A stretch of 16,098 nt of DNA from JABHHG01 sp964419445 (lineage in GTDB: Bacteria > Fidelibacterota > Marinisomatia > SCGC-AAA003-L08 > D37C17). The notes beneath the pieces were generated by a model. The model had not been told where the DNA came from. It saw nothing but the letters and a program-made list of their open reading frames with translations, and did no database searches. Positions 8,382 through 16,098 of this stretch are shown piece by piece (positions within the stretch are counted from its first letter, which is position 1; every line of letters starts with the position of its first letter). The translations under genes and the position numbers were made by a program. The DNA lies in assembly GCA_964419445.1 (NCBI GenBank), contig CAYQPE010000039.1:1-16098 (forward strand), read 5' to 3'.

Positions 8382-9585
8382 ACTGTAGAGAATTAGCTAT
8401 GGGTTTATTAGAAATAATTGAGGACAAAATTTTTCCTGAAATCAGCGAAAAACCCAATAAACATATTGGATATATCATGAAATATGTAATGTTAAAGGAA
8501 ACTGGAAGATAATCCATAAAGTATATATCAGAAGAAAGGGAAATCCAATGAAATGAATATTGCCCAATTAAAAAAACAGCCGAAACTAAAACCCCTAAAA
8601 TGATACCGATTAATGCTAAAATTAATGTTTGATACTGAATAATTGTTTTTACTTGTTTTTGTGAAATTCCTACTGAGCGTAAAATTGCAAAATCTCTAGA
8701 CTTTTCAATAGAGAGCATCCAAATTGTAGTTATTATATTAAAGATTGAAACAAATACAATAAATATCATTACTAATTTTAATGGTACATCAAAGACTTTT
8801 AGCCATGAGATTATACTTGAATATCTATCTTCCCAAGAATGTATAAAAATTGGGAATTTATCTAATTTACTTTCTAATAGATCTTTAATATCATGTGCAA
8901 AAAATGGCTGATGCAGTGATATAGCAATTTTTTTATTTACATCACCAAAAAGTGTGTTTGCAGCATCCTCATGAATAAATGTTAATAGGCGATCAAACTC
9001 CGTCAATTGAGTATTAAAGATGCCAACTACTTTAAACTCTCTTACATTAATTTTATTTTCATTGAGGATATCAGATATATTAAACAAATTGATATTATCT
9101 CCCACCTCAATGTTAAATTTCTCTTTAGTACCTTTACCTATAATTAAATCATTTTCATTTTTTAATTTTAGACTTCCTTCATATTTAAAATCATTTATCG
9201 AAAAAACATTCTCTAATAAGGATTGGTTTAAACCGTAAGCAATTATGCCTTCACTTTGATTCTTTTTCTTAAGCATTGCATGATTTTCAGAAAATACACC
9301 AAATGCTTCAATGTCTTTGATTATATGTAGGGAGTCTGAAATTTCCTCATAATAATTGTTGATATTTAATTGATTATAGAAACTTTCAATACGAATATGT
9401 GCATCAATTGACGATAGTTTTTCATGTACTTGGTTTGAGAATCCTTCGGAAAGGCAAGAAATTGAAATTAATGAAGCTAATCCAATTGTTAGCCCAATTA
9501 GACTCAAAATAGATGTTACATAAATAAAACCAAATGAATGCTTTGAGAAAAGCTGTCTAAAAGCAATGATTTTAGTGATACTCAT
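8374..9585 (-). CDS. LolC/LolE-family ABC transporter permease (first of two)
   Basis: This 403-residue FtsX-fold permease has an N-terminal membrane segment (about 20-43), a periplasmic domain of about 220 residues, and three C-terminal membrane segments (about 268-290, 318-341 and 368-386). The coupling motif EKSRDFAILRSVGIS follows the second segment. I chose the ATG at 9585 because the product then begins MSITKIIAFRQLFSK, a short amphipathic stretch before the first membrane helix as in LolC/E. An ATG at 9612 would add nine residues and lengthen the lysS overlap. The chosen start overlaps the end of lysS by 14 bp and lacks a clear Shine-Dalgarno. The gene is only distantly similar in text to its neighbour permease, so the pair looks like a true heterodimer rather than a recent duplication. 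Confidence 0.82.
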   Translation of the reverse strand: MSITKIIAFRQLFSKHSFGFIYVTSILSLIGLTIGLASLISISCLSEGFSNQVHEKLSSIDAHIRIESFYNQLNINNYYEEISDSLHIIKDIEAFGVFSENHAMLKKKNQSEGIIAYGLNQSLLENVFSINDFKYEGSLKLKNENDLIIGKGTKEKFNIEVGDNINLFNISDILNENKINVREFKVVGIFNTQLTEFDRLLTFIHEDAANTLFGDVNKKIAISLHQPFFAHDIKDLLESKLDKFPIFIHSWEDRYSSIISWLKVFDVPLKLVMIFIVFVSIFNIITTIWMLSIEKSRDFAILRSVGISQKQVKTIIQYQTLILALIGIILGVLVSAVFLIGQYSFHWISLSSDIYFMDYLPVSFNITYFMIYPICLLGFSLISGKILSSIISNKPIANSLQYE

Positions 9586-11068
9586 TACGCATAGTAGGAA
9601 ATAGGATAACATCTTTAATTGAATTCTGTTCAGTGAATAACATGACTAATCTATCCACACCAATACCAACACCGCCTGTAGGAGGCATTCCTGCTTCCAT
9701 TGCTTGAAGAAATGATTCATCTACTACTTGAGCTTCATCATCACCTAAATCTCTTAATTTAGCTTGGGCTTCTAACCTCTTTCTTTGTTCTATAGGGTCG
9801 TTTAACTCAGAAAAAGAATTTGCAAATTCCATTCCACCAATAAATAATTCGAATCGTTCCACTAAATCTGTGTTTCCATTTCGATTTTCTTTTGCTAGCG
9901 GTGAGATTACTTTTGGGTAATCCGTTACAAATGTTGGTTGAATTAAATTAGGCTCTACTAATTCACCAAATATTTTATCTAATAATTGACCATAATTAAG
10001 ATTATCATCCACTGAGATAGAAAGTTCTTTTGCAAGTTTACTTAATCCAGCTTCATCTAATTCATCTACGTTTTTGCCAGTTGCTTCATTTAACAACCCA
10101 AACATAGTTTCACGCTTAAAAGGTTGGTCAATATTTATTTTATGTCCAGAAAATGATAGCTCTGTAGTATTCAATTGCTTTGATACTGCTTTCAAAATTA
10201 ATTCTGTAATTTCCATCATGTCATAAACATCTGCATAGGCTTGGTAGAATTCTAATGCAGTAAATTCAGGATTATGATTTCTATCCATTCCTTCATTTCT
10301 GAAATTTTTGGCAATTTCATAAACTTGATTAAATCCACCAATAATGAGCCTCTTTAAATAAAGTTCATCTGCAATTCGCAAGTAGAAATCTTGTTTTAAG
10401 GTATTATGAAATGTTTTAAATGGCCTTGCAGATGCGCCACCATAAAGATTTTGAAGAACTGGCGTCTCAACTTCTAAAAAACCAAGGCTATCTAATTCTT
10501 TTCGTAATGATGAAATAATTTTTGCACGAGATTTAAAAATATCTTTCACTTCTGGATTTGCAATTAAATCTAGATGTCTATTTCTATATCGTAATTCCTT
10601 ATCTTCAAATGCATTAAATGCTTCACCATCTTTTTCTTTTAGATTTGGTAACGGACGAATATTTTTCGATAATATCTCTAGATTTGATGCATTTACAGTA
10701 AACTCACCTGTTTTTGTGTGAAACATTGTACCTTCAATACCAATCAAATCCCCTAAATCTAAATTACGAACAACTGCATCATAAATATTTTCAGGCAATC
10801 TATCATTTTTTACATATGCTTGGAGTTTACCTGCTGCATCTTGAATATGAACAAAGCTTGCCTTCCCCATCTTTCTTAGTGCAACAATTCTTCCAGCTAC
10901 AGATATTTTTTCATCTAAAAGATTTTCTTCATTCTCTAAAATTTCTGAAGTTTTATGTGTGGCTTTATATGAATAAGGAAATGGATTAATACCTGAAGAT
11001 TTAATCTTTTCTAACTTTTCAAGTCTATGATTAATTATTTGTTGTAAACTTTTATTTTCACCCGACAT
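9572..11068 (-). CDS. lysS: Lysyl-tRNA synthetase, class II
   Basis: The 498-residue product charges tRNA-Lys with lysine in the cytosol. An N-terminal helical stretch leads into the anticodon-binding OB fold (about 55-134). The class II catalytic core then shows GFLEVETPVLQ (motif 1), GGASARPF, FRNEG (256-260) with HNPEFTALE (motif 2), and GVGIGVDRLVML (466-477, motif 3). Length is normal for the family. The start is set by the ATG at 11068, which has GGAG seven bases upstream; a GTG at 11101 is also in frame but would add eleven unconserved residues. The chosen start overlaps the prfB stop by 11 bp. It ends 14 bp inside the first permease gene, so it sits within the tightly packed operon. 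Confidence 0.96.
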   Translation of the reverse strand: MSGENKSLQQIINHRLEKLEKIKSSGINPFPYSYKATHKTSEILENEENLLDEKISVAGRIVALRKMGKASFVHIQDAAGKLQAYVKNDRLPENIYDAVVRNLDLGDLIGIEGTMFHTKTGEFTVNASNLEILSKNIRPLPNLKEKDGEAFNAFEDKELRYRNRHLDLIANPEVKDIFKSRAKIISSLRKELDSLGFLEVETPVLQNLYGGASARPFKTFHNTLKQDFYLRIADELYLKRLIIGGFNQVYEIAKNFRNEGMDRNHNPEFTALEFYQAYADVYDMMEITELILKAVSKQLNTTELSFSGHKINIDQPFKRETMFGLLNEATGKNVDELDEAGLSKLAKELSISVDDNLNYGQLLDKIFGELVEPNLIQPTFVTDYPKVISPLAKENRNGNTDLVERFELFIGGMEFANSFSELNDPIEQRKRLEAQAKLRDLGDDEAQVVDESFLQAMEAGMPPTGGVGIGVDRLVMLFTEQNSIKDVILFPTMRNEYH

Positions 11069-12167
11069 GCTTATTCTCCATTTGCATAAGTAAATATGCA
11101 CGAATAAAATGGTCTATTTGACCATCCATTGTTGCTTGTGTATTCGATGTTTCTTCTTTTGTTCTGTGGTCTTTAACCAAGTTGTATGGATGAAAAATAT
11201 ATGACCGAATTTGGCTACCCCATCCAATATCTAGTTTTTGACCTTCTAATTTTTCATGCTCTATAGCTCGTTCTTCAAGCTCTTTTTGGTATAGCTTAGC
11301 CTTTAACATTTTCATGGCTGTATTTTTATTTTTTAACTGACTTCTTTCATTTTGACACTGTACAACTATATTGGTTGGTAAATGTGTTAAACGAACTGCT
11401 GAATCTGTTTTATTAATATGTTGTCCGCCTGCCCCACTTGCACGGTATGTGTCAATTCGTATATCCTTTTCTTCAATTTCAATTTCTACATCGTCATCAA
11501 TTAGAGGATATACAAATACCGATGCGAAAGAAGTATGACGTCTTGAATTGCTATCAAAAGGTGAAATTCTAACTAATCTATGCACACCTCTTTCTGCTTT
11601 AAGATGACCATAGACAAAATCTCCTTCAACTTCAAATGATACATCTTTTATGCCAGCTTCATCACCATCTTGGTAATCTAAAATTTTAATTTTATATCCA
11701 TGAGATTCTGACCATCGTGTATAAAGCCTATACAGCATACTTGCCCAATCTTGAGATTCAGTCCCACCTGCTCCAGGATGTATTGTTAGAATAGCTCCAC
11801 GCTGATCATCTTCATCGCTAAGCAAATTTCTTAATTCAGCATTTTCTACATGTGATTTAAATTCATTGATAGTATTAATTGAATCCTTATCTACATCCTC
11901 ACCTTCATTTATCATTTCAATATAAAATTCAGAGTCTGAATACTTTTGGTCTAAGTCTTCCCACATTTTAATTTCATTCTCTATTGAACTAATCGTTCTG
12001 AGAATTTTTTGAGCTTTTTGATTATCATCCCAGAATTTTTCCTCAAGGGTTAATTCACGGAAAGAATCAATTTTATTTTTTAATTGATTAATATCAATTA
12101 GTGCACGAATTTCTCTGTATTTAGTGCTTAATTCTTGAAATAAATCTTTAAATGAGTTCTGGTCCAT
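11058..12167 (-). CDS. prfB: Peptide chain release factor 2
   Basis: RF2 ends translation at UGA and UAA codons. The 369-residue product carries the RF2-specific stop-recognition tripeptide SPF (202-204) in VRISPFDSNSRRHTSF, and the peptidyl-tRNA hydrolysis motif GGQ (247-249) in RASGAGGQHINKT. RF1 would carry a PxT motif instead of SPF. The coding region is continuous: the in-frame UGA and +1 shift found near codon 26 of many bacterial prfB genes are absent. I chose the ATG at 12167; a TTG two codons upstream is also possible. The start lies 20 bp inside folP, without a clear Shine-Dalgarno, so translation is probably coupled. The gene itself ends in TGA, a codon its own product reads, and this stop overlaps the lysS start region. 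Confidence 0.96.
   Translation of the reverse strand: MDQNSFKDLFQELSTKYREIRALIDINQLKNKIDSFRELTLEEKFWDDNQKAQKILRTISSIENEIKMWEDLDQKYSDSEFYIEMINEGEDVDKDSINTINEFKSHVENAELRNLLSDEDDQRGAILTIHPGAGGTESQDWASMLYRLYTRWSESHGYKIKILDYQDGDEAGIKDVSFEVEGDFVYGHLKAERGVHRLVRISPFDSNSRRHTSFASVFVYPLIDDDVEIEIEEKDIRIDTYRASGAGGQHINKTDSAVRLTHLPTNIVVQCQNERSQLKNKNTAMKMLKAKLYQKELEERAIEHEKLEGQKLDIGWGSQIRSYIFHPYNLVKDHRTKEETSNTQATMDGQIDHFIRAYLLMQMENKHVG
11076..11079 (-). promoter_or_regulatory. Ribosome binding site deciding the lysS start
   Basis: GGAG lies seven bases before the ATG at 11068, inside the last codons of prfB. It favours this start over the in-frame GTG at 11101. Confidence 0.7.
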
Positions 12168-12975
12168 ATTCAAATTTTTCAGATGTATTTTTTAACCGAT
12201 CTAAGATTGTACAAACTTTTATATGTGATTCAACATCATGCACTCTAATGATATCCGCTCCATTTAAAATAGACAATGTATTTAATGCAATTGTATTTTC
12301 AAGTCTTTCTGAAGAAGTATCATTATCATGCATTAAGAATGATTTTCTTGAAAGGCCGATTAAAATCCTGCATTCTAAAGATTTAAACCTACTTAATTTT
12401 TTTATAATAATATCATTATCTCTTATTGATTTGCCAAAGCCAATGCCAGGGTCAAGGATAATTTTTTCTTTACTAACACCTTGTTGAATTGCACAATTAG
12501 ATTGCCTTTCTAAAAATGAATATATATCATCCATAACATCATTGTATTGGGGATTTTTTTGCATGGTTTGTGGGTTACCTTGCATATGCATAATAACTAT
12601 ATCAGCATTAAAATCTTTAATAACAGAAAACATATCATCAGAATAAGTGCCACCAGAAATATCATTCACTATACTAAAACCAGAGGAAAGGGCGAATTCT
12701 GCAGTTGCAGACTTATAAGTATCAATAGAATAGGTATGAGAATTCGTATCTATGAATGGAAGAATTGCTGAAATCCTTTTAATCTCTTCTCCAGAATCTA
12801 AAACATCGGCTCCAGGACGTGAAGACTCAGCACCAATATCGATTATATCTGCATTTTTAACGGAATTTATACGATCCAAAAATGTTGTTTCATCAAGAAT
12901 ATTAATATCACCATCGTGGAATGAATCTGGAGTTATATTTAATATCCCCATTATTTTCACATTATTAGAATTCAT
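12148..12975 (-). CDS. folP: Dihydropteroate synthase
   Basis: FolP joins p-aminobenzoate to the pterin pyrophosphate to give dihydropteroate in folate synthesis, and is the classic sulfonamide target. The 275-residue TIM-barrel protein shows the family motifs in order: NITPDSF (13-19), SSRPGA (51-56), SIDT (83-86), IVNDISGG (102-109), MHMQGNPQTMQ (129-139), DPGIGFGK (175-182), GLSRKSF (207-213) and IRVHDV (243-248). All the expected pterin-contacting residues are visible, so the enzyme looks intact. The gene starts 3 bp after ftsH, has no obvious Shine-Dalgarno, and overlaps prfB by 20 bp. No other folate genes are in the window. Confidence 0.96.
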   Translation of the reverse strand: MNSNNVKIMGILNITPDSFHDGDINILDETTFLDRINSVKNADIIDIGAESSRPGADVLDSGEEIKRISAILPFIDTNSHTYSIDTYKSATAEFALSSGFSIVNDISGGTYSDDMFSVIKDFNADIVIMHMQGNPQTMQKNPQYNDVMDDIYSFLERQSNCAIQQGVSKEKIILDPGIGFGKSIRDNDIIIKKLSRFKSLECRILIGLSRKSFLMHDNDTSSERLENTIALNTLSILNGADIIRVHDVESHIKVCTILDRLKNTSEKFEYGPELI

Positions 12976-12978
12976 TAA

Positions 12979-14931
12979 TTATGCAGATGAAGTTGAACCT
13001 GAATCGGTTTCTTTTTTTCTTCTTCTAGTTCTTTTCGGATTTTCATTATCAGGCTTAATTTTTACAATTTTTTCACCATTAATGATTTTTATCATTTCTT
13101 CACCAGAGATACTCTCAAATTCCAATAATGCATTGGCAATTGCATGTAATTGATCGATGTATTCATTAATGATTTTATCTGCAGTTTTTTCAGCATTTTT
13201 AACAAGTGATGTAACTTCTTCATCTATTAATTTACATTTTTCATCACTATAATCTCGAGCATGAGATATTTCTCTACCTAAAAATACTTCTTCAGATTTT
13301 TTACCAAAAGTTAATGGCCCAACATTATCACTCATACCCCATTCTGTAACCATTTTACGAGCAATATCTGTAGCCACAGCAATATCATTTCCTGCACCCG
13401 TAGTGGTATCATTGAAAATCAACTTTTCTGCACACCTTCCACCCATAAGTATATCTAATCTTCCAAGGAGATATTTTTTAGAATAATTATGCTTTTCTTC
13501 AACGGGTAACTGTGCTGTAACTCCTAATGCCCGCCCCCGAGGTATGATGGTTACCTTATGAACAGGATCGGCTTTAGGGGTATAATAGGCAACTAAAGCA
13601 TGTCCACCTTCATGGTAAGCAGTAACCTTTTTTTCCTCTGGAGTGAGAATCATGCTTTTACGTTCTACACCCATCATTACCTTATCTTTAGAATCTTCTA
13701 AATCAGACATAGAAACCTTTTTCTTATTTCTACGTGCAGCAAACAAAGCGGCTTCATTCACAAGATTCTCTAAATCTGCACCTGCAAGGCCTGGCGTACC
13801 CTTAGCCAAAGTTTTTAAATCTACATCCTTAGATAATGGAATTTTCTTTGTGTGAATTTTTAATATAGCTTCACGACCATCAACCCCAGGAATATCTACT
13901 ACAATTTGACGATCAAATCTACCAGGGCGCAACAATGCTTTGTCTAATACATCAGGGCGATTTGTAGCAGCCAGTAAGATTACGCTATCATCAGTATCAA
14001 ACCCATCCATTTCAACTAAAATTTGATTTAAAGTTTGTTCACGTTCATCATGCCCACCCCCAAGGCCTGCACCACGATGGCGACCAACAGCATCAATTTC
14101 ATCAATAAATATTATACTTGGTGAATTGCGTTTTGCCTGGTCAAATAAATCACGAACTCTACTGGCACCGACGCCTACAAACATTTCAACAAATTCTGCA
14201 CCACTTATGGTGAAAAATGGAACTCCAGCTTCACCGGAAACAGCTTTTGCAAGAAGAGTTTTTCCTGTTCCTGGAGGACCAAGCAATAGACCACCACGAG
14301 GGATTTTTGCACCTAATTTTTTAAATTTTGAAGGGCTTTTTAGGAATTCTACAATTTCTTGAAGCTCAACTTTAGCTTCTTCACACCCAGCAACATCCTT
14401 AAATGTAGTTTTAGGCTTATCTGGTGAAATTATTTTTGCTCTACTTTTTGCAAAATTAAATATACCGCTTTGTCCGCCACCACCTTGCATTCTTTTCATA
14501 AGGAAAAACCAAAATACAATTATGAGCAACCATGGTGAAAATTGAATTAAATATTCAGTTAGTCCAAAAGATTGTTCTTTAAACTCATAATCTATACCAT
14601 GCTTATCCCATTCTTTAGTTAGATCAACTGTAACTTCAGGTAGTATAGTGGTAAATTTTCCATATTCTTTAGGTGTATCAGTAACTTCATTTTCAAATGT
14701 AACTGGTGTTTTAAAATGACCTGTAAATGTCCTTCCAATGATTTCAGCAGTTTGGACATTCCCTTCATTAACATATTCTAAAAACTCAGTGTATGTAATA
14801 CTTTTAGGCTCATTATCATTTGAAAAAAATTGAAGTGCAGATATAGACATTATGATTATCAGTAACCATATTATAATATTTCCACCAATTGTTTTTAAAA
14901 CTTTATTATTATTTTGCTCTTTTTTAGGCAT
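12979..14931 (-). CDS. ftsH: ATP-dependent zinc metalloprotease FtsH
   Basis: FtsH is a membrane-anchored hexameric AAA+ protease that removes damaged membrane proteins and short-lived cytosolic regulators. The 650-residue product has a first membrane segment (about 18-35), a periplasmic domain of about 95 residues, and a second segment (about 131-146). A glycine-rich linker then leads to the AAA+ domain with Walker A GPPGTGKT (218-225), pore loop MFVGVG (250-255), Walker B IIFIDE (273-278) and the second region of homology ending RPGRFDR (335-341). The M41 protease domain has the zinc motif HEGGH (440-444) and the third ligand aspartate D516 in GAGNDI. The C-terminus is a basic, disordered-looking tail (KRTRRRKK). 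It starts 2 bp after hpt with a good GAGG ribosome binding site. Confidence 0.98.
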   Translation of the reverse strand: MPKKEQNNNKVLKTIGGNIIIWLLIIIMSISALQFFSNDNEPKSITYTEFLEYVNEGNVQTAEIIGRTFTGHFKTPVTFENEVTDTPKEYGKFTTILPEVTVDLTKEWDKHGIDYEFKEQSFGLTEYLIQFSPWLLIIVFWFFLMKRMQGGGGQSGIFNFAKSRAKIISPDKPKTTFKDVAGCEEAKVELQEIVEFLKSPSKFKKLGAKIPRGGLLLGPPGTGKTLLAKAVSGEAGVPFFTISGAEFVEMFVGVGASRVRDLFDQAKRNSPSIIFIDEIDAVGRHRGAGLGGGHDEREQTLNQILVEMDGFDTDDSVILLAATNRPDVLDKALLRPGRFDRQIVVDIPGVDGREAILKIHTKKIPLSKDVDLKTLAKGTPGLAGADLENLVNEAALFAARRNKKKVSMSDLEDSKDKVMMGVERKSMILTPEEKKVTAYHEGGHALVAYYTPKADPVHKVTIIPRGRALGVTAQLPVEEKHNYSKKYLLGRLDILMGGRCAEKLIFNDTTTGAGNDIAVATDIARKMVTEWGMSDNVGPLTFGKKSEEVFLGREISHARDYSDEKCKLIDEEVTSLVKNAEKTADKIINEYIDQLHAIANALLEFESISGEEMIKIINGEKIVKIKPDNENPKRTRRRKKETDSGSTSSA

Positions 14932-14933
14932 TT

Positions 14934-15491
14934 TTATTCCTCAGTCAATGTATAAATTGAGGGTAATCCCCTCAGTTTTTGCTTATAATCTAAACCATAT
15001 CCCACAACAAATTCATCTCCTATTTCGAATCCAACATAATCAATAGAAAAATCAATTTTTGATGTGTGAGGTTTATGTAGTAATGTAACAAATGTCAATG
15101 ATTTGGGAGATGCATCCTCAAATCGTTTTTTTAAAAATTTAAGGGATAATCCTGAATCTACTATATCTTCAATTAAAATAATATCTCTTCCAGTAATGTC
15201 AGCGCTTATATCTTTGATTAGCCTAACGGTTCCTGAACTTTTTGTAGAATTTCCATATGAAGATATTTTTATAAAATCCACTTCGTACTCAACATCTAAT
15301 TTTCTAACTAAATCAGACATAAACATAAAGGAGCCATTGAGTACACCAATGATAATTGGAATTTTACCCTTAAATTTTTTAGACATTTTTTCGGCAATTA
15401 AATTAATTCTATCCTGAATTTGATTTGATGAAATCAGTTCATTAATTTTTTTATCAGCAATAATTGATTTTAATGTTGCTTCACTCAGCAT
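14934..15491 (-). CDS. hpt: Hypoxanthine phosphoribosyltransferase
   Basis: Hpt salvages hypoxanthine (and usually guanine) by transferring phosphoribose from PRPP to give IMP or GMP. The 185-residue protein has the usual bacterial length and motifs: PIIIGVLNGSFMF (45-57), KISSYGNSTKSSG in the flexible loop (75-87), the PRPP-binding signature ILIEDIVDSGLS (105-116) with the acidic pair E108-D109, and VGFEIGDEFVVGYGLDY (153-169), a purine-binding segment typical of the family. Its ATG overlaps the tilS stop by 11 bp, and it ends 2 bp before ftsH. The tilS-hpt-ftsH trio is an old, widely conserved gene cluster, which supports all three calls. Confidence 0.96.
   Translation of the reverse strand: MLSEATLKSIIADKKINELISSNQIQDRINLIAEKMSKKFKGKIPIIIGVLNGSFMFMSDLVRKLDVEYEVDFIKISSYGNSTKSSGTVRLIKDISADITGRDIILIEDIVDSGLSLKFLKKRFEDASPKSLTFVTLLHKPHTSKIDFSIDYVGFEIGDEFVVGYGLDYKQKLRGLPSIYTLTEE
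14939..14942 (-). promoter_or_regulatory. Ribosome binding site of ftsH
   Basis: GAGG lies seven bases before the ATG at 14931, within the last codons of hpt. It supports this start and efficient independent initiation inside the operon. Confidence 0.75.
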
Positions 15492-16098
15492 TTGACGCCC
15501 ATGATATTTTTGTGTACTCTGTTGTTTTATCTAGTTTTGAATGTGAAAGTCCTGGAATCCAAATAATATTTCCGGAACTATTTACTACTATTGGTTTAAT
15601 TCGCTTCTGGACATAATCTAGTTTTGAATTTATAAACAAATCAGATACTTTTTTCAAAGCACCATCGTTTGAAGAAACAATTTTATCGCCGTTTCTCCAC
15701 TGTCTAATTTTTAATGAATTTAAGTTATTAGGTAGTGAAATTGAATTTTTAGCAATATCAGTATGGAAAGGTTTATTTTTTTCTATTTTGAATCTACCAT
15801 CAAACCAACGTTTATTATTTAATAGCGGTTCACCCTTTTTTACTAAAGAATTTCCTTTTAATATATAAATGTCATTCTTTCCTTTATAAATAGAAAAGGC
15901 ATCATTCAAAATAAATGGAGATTTTCTCTGCTCATTAAAATCTAAATAATTAATAATTGATACCCAGTTAGATTTAGATGTTTGAAATTCTTGATTCAAT
16001 GATTTAATCATTAACTGAATAATAAATTTCAATTCTATATTTGAATATTCTTTTAGGTTTAATGCCCGAGTTTTAAGACCATATGTAGTTTTAATAAG
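15481..16098 (-). CDS. tilS: tRNA(Ile)-lysidine synthase, C-terminal part (cut by window edge)
   Basis: The frame is open from the right edge to a TGA at 15481, giving the last 205 residues; the N-terminal ATP-pyrophosphatase domain with its SGGxDS loop lies outside. The visible part holds a middle region and the C-terminal TilS domain, recognisable by LKIRQWRNGDKI, ALKKVSDLFINSKL, then IKPIVV and IIWIPGLSHS. TilS converts the wobble C34 of the CAU-anticodon isoleucine tRNA to lysidine so that it reads AUA. That is likely important in a genome this AT-rich. The family call is strengthened by hpt and ftsH directly downstream, as in many bacteria. An in-frame TTG at 16032 is not the real start, since the frame continues upstream with plausible protein sequence. 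Confidence 0.85.
   Translation of the reverse strand, partial: LIKTTYGLKTRALNLKEYSNIELKFIIQLMIKSLNQEFQTSKSNWVSIINYLDFNEQRKSPFILNDAFSIYKGKNDIYILKGNSLVKKGEPLLNNKRWFDGRFKIEKNKPFHTDIAKNSISLPNNLNSLKIRQWRNGDKIVSSNDGALKKVSDLFINSKLDYVQKRIKPIVVNSSGNIIWIPGLSHSKLDKTTEYTKISWASNAE

Noticed and set aside
7245..9585. The two permeases as a recent gene duplication or a split gene
   Set aside because: Each has a full set of four membrane segments and its own coupling motif, and their sequences differ strongly, so both are complete separate subunits.
11058..12167. Candidate programmed frameshift in prfB
   Set aside because: The reading frame is continuous with all RF2 motifs; no in-frame TGA is present near codon 26.
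12752..13153. Plus-strand frame of 133 codons across the folP/ftsH junction
   Set aside because: It lies opposite two well-supported genes and its translation is a hydrophobic, low-complexity shadow of their codons.
15481..16032. A short separate gene starting with TTG at 16032
   Set aside because: The frame stays open to the right edge and the content matches the C-terminal part of TilS, so this is an internal codon.
1..16098. Mobile elements, CRISPR arrays, tRNA genes, defence or biosynthetic systems
   Set aside because: No transposase, integrase, regular repeat-spacer pattern, tRNA-like cloverleaf or unusual gene cluster could be recognised; nearly every base is inside a core gene.

Overview
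This is a very densely packed, AT-rich stretch of a bacterial chromosome. Every gene lies on the minus strand, so the natural reading direction is right to left. Gene content and TGA/TAA/TAG use fit the standard bacterial code. A LolCDE-like lipoprotein release transporter and a TamB/AsmA-like envelope protein point to a diderm (Gram-negative-type) bacterium. Very short gaps and frequent overlaps suggest a streamlined genome. The combination is compatible with a marine lineage such as Marinimicrobia/SAR406 or a Bacteroidota relative, but that placement is inference only.

Layout in transcription order: tilS (3' part, entering from the right edge), hpt, ftsH, folP, prfB, lysS, two FtsX/LolC-E-type permeases, lolD, clpC, then a 110 bp gap with a hairpin, dnaK, a strong terminator, and a large TamB/AsmA-family gene that leaves at the left edge. 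From tilS to clpC no gap exceeds 13 bp and six junctions overlap, so these ten genes are probably one long transcript, or a few internally promoted ones. dnaK and the TamB-like gene look like separate units.

The contents are core housekeeping: tRNA modification (TilS), purine salvage (Hpt), folate synthesis (FolP), translation termination and lysyl-tRNA charging (PrfB, LysS), lipoprotein sorting (Lol transporter), and protein quality control (FtsH, ClpC, DnaK). The order tilS-hpt-ftsH-folP-lysS-clpC follows that around the Bacillus subtilis tilS-hprT-ftsH...sul...lysS-ctsR-mcsA-mcsB-clpC region. Here prfB and a complete Lol cassette sit where other genes sit in Bacillus.

I found no mobile element, CRISPR array, tRNA, rRNA, defence gene or clearly unknown system. 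The observations worth following up are the conserved gene order with lol genes beside clpC, a prfB without its usual programmed frameshift, and the hairpin just upstream of dnaK.
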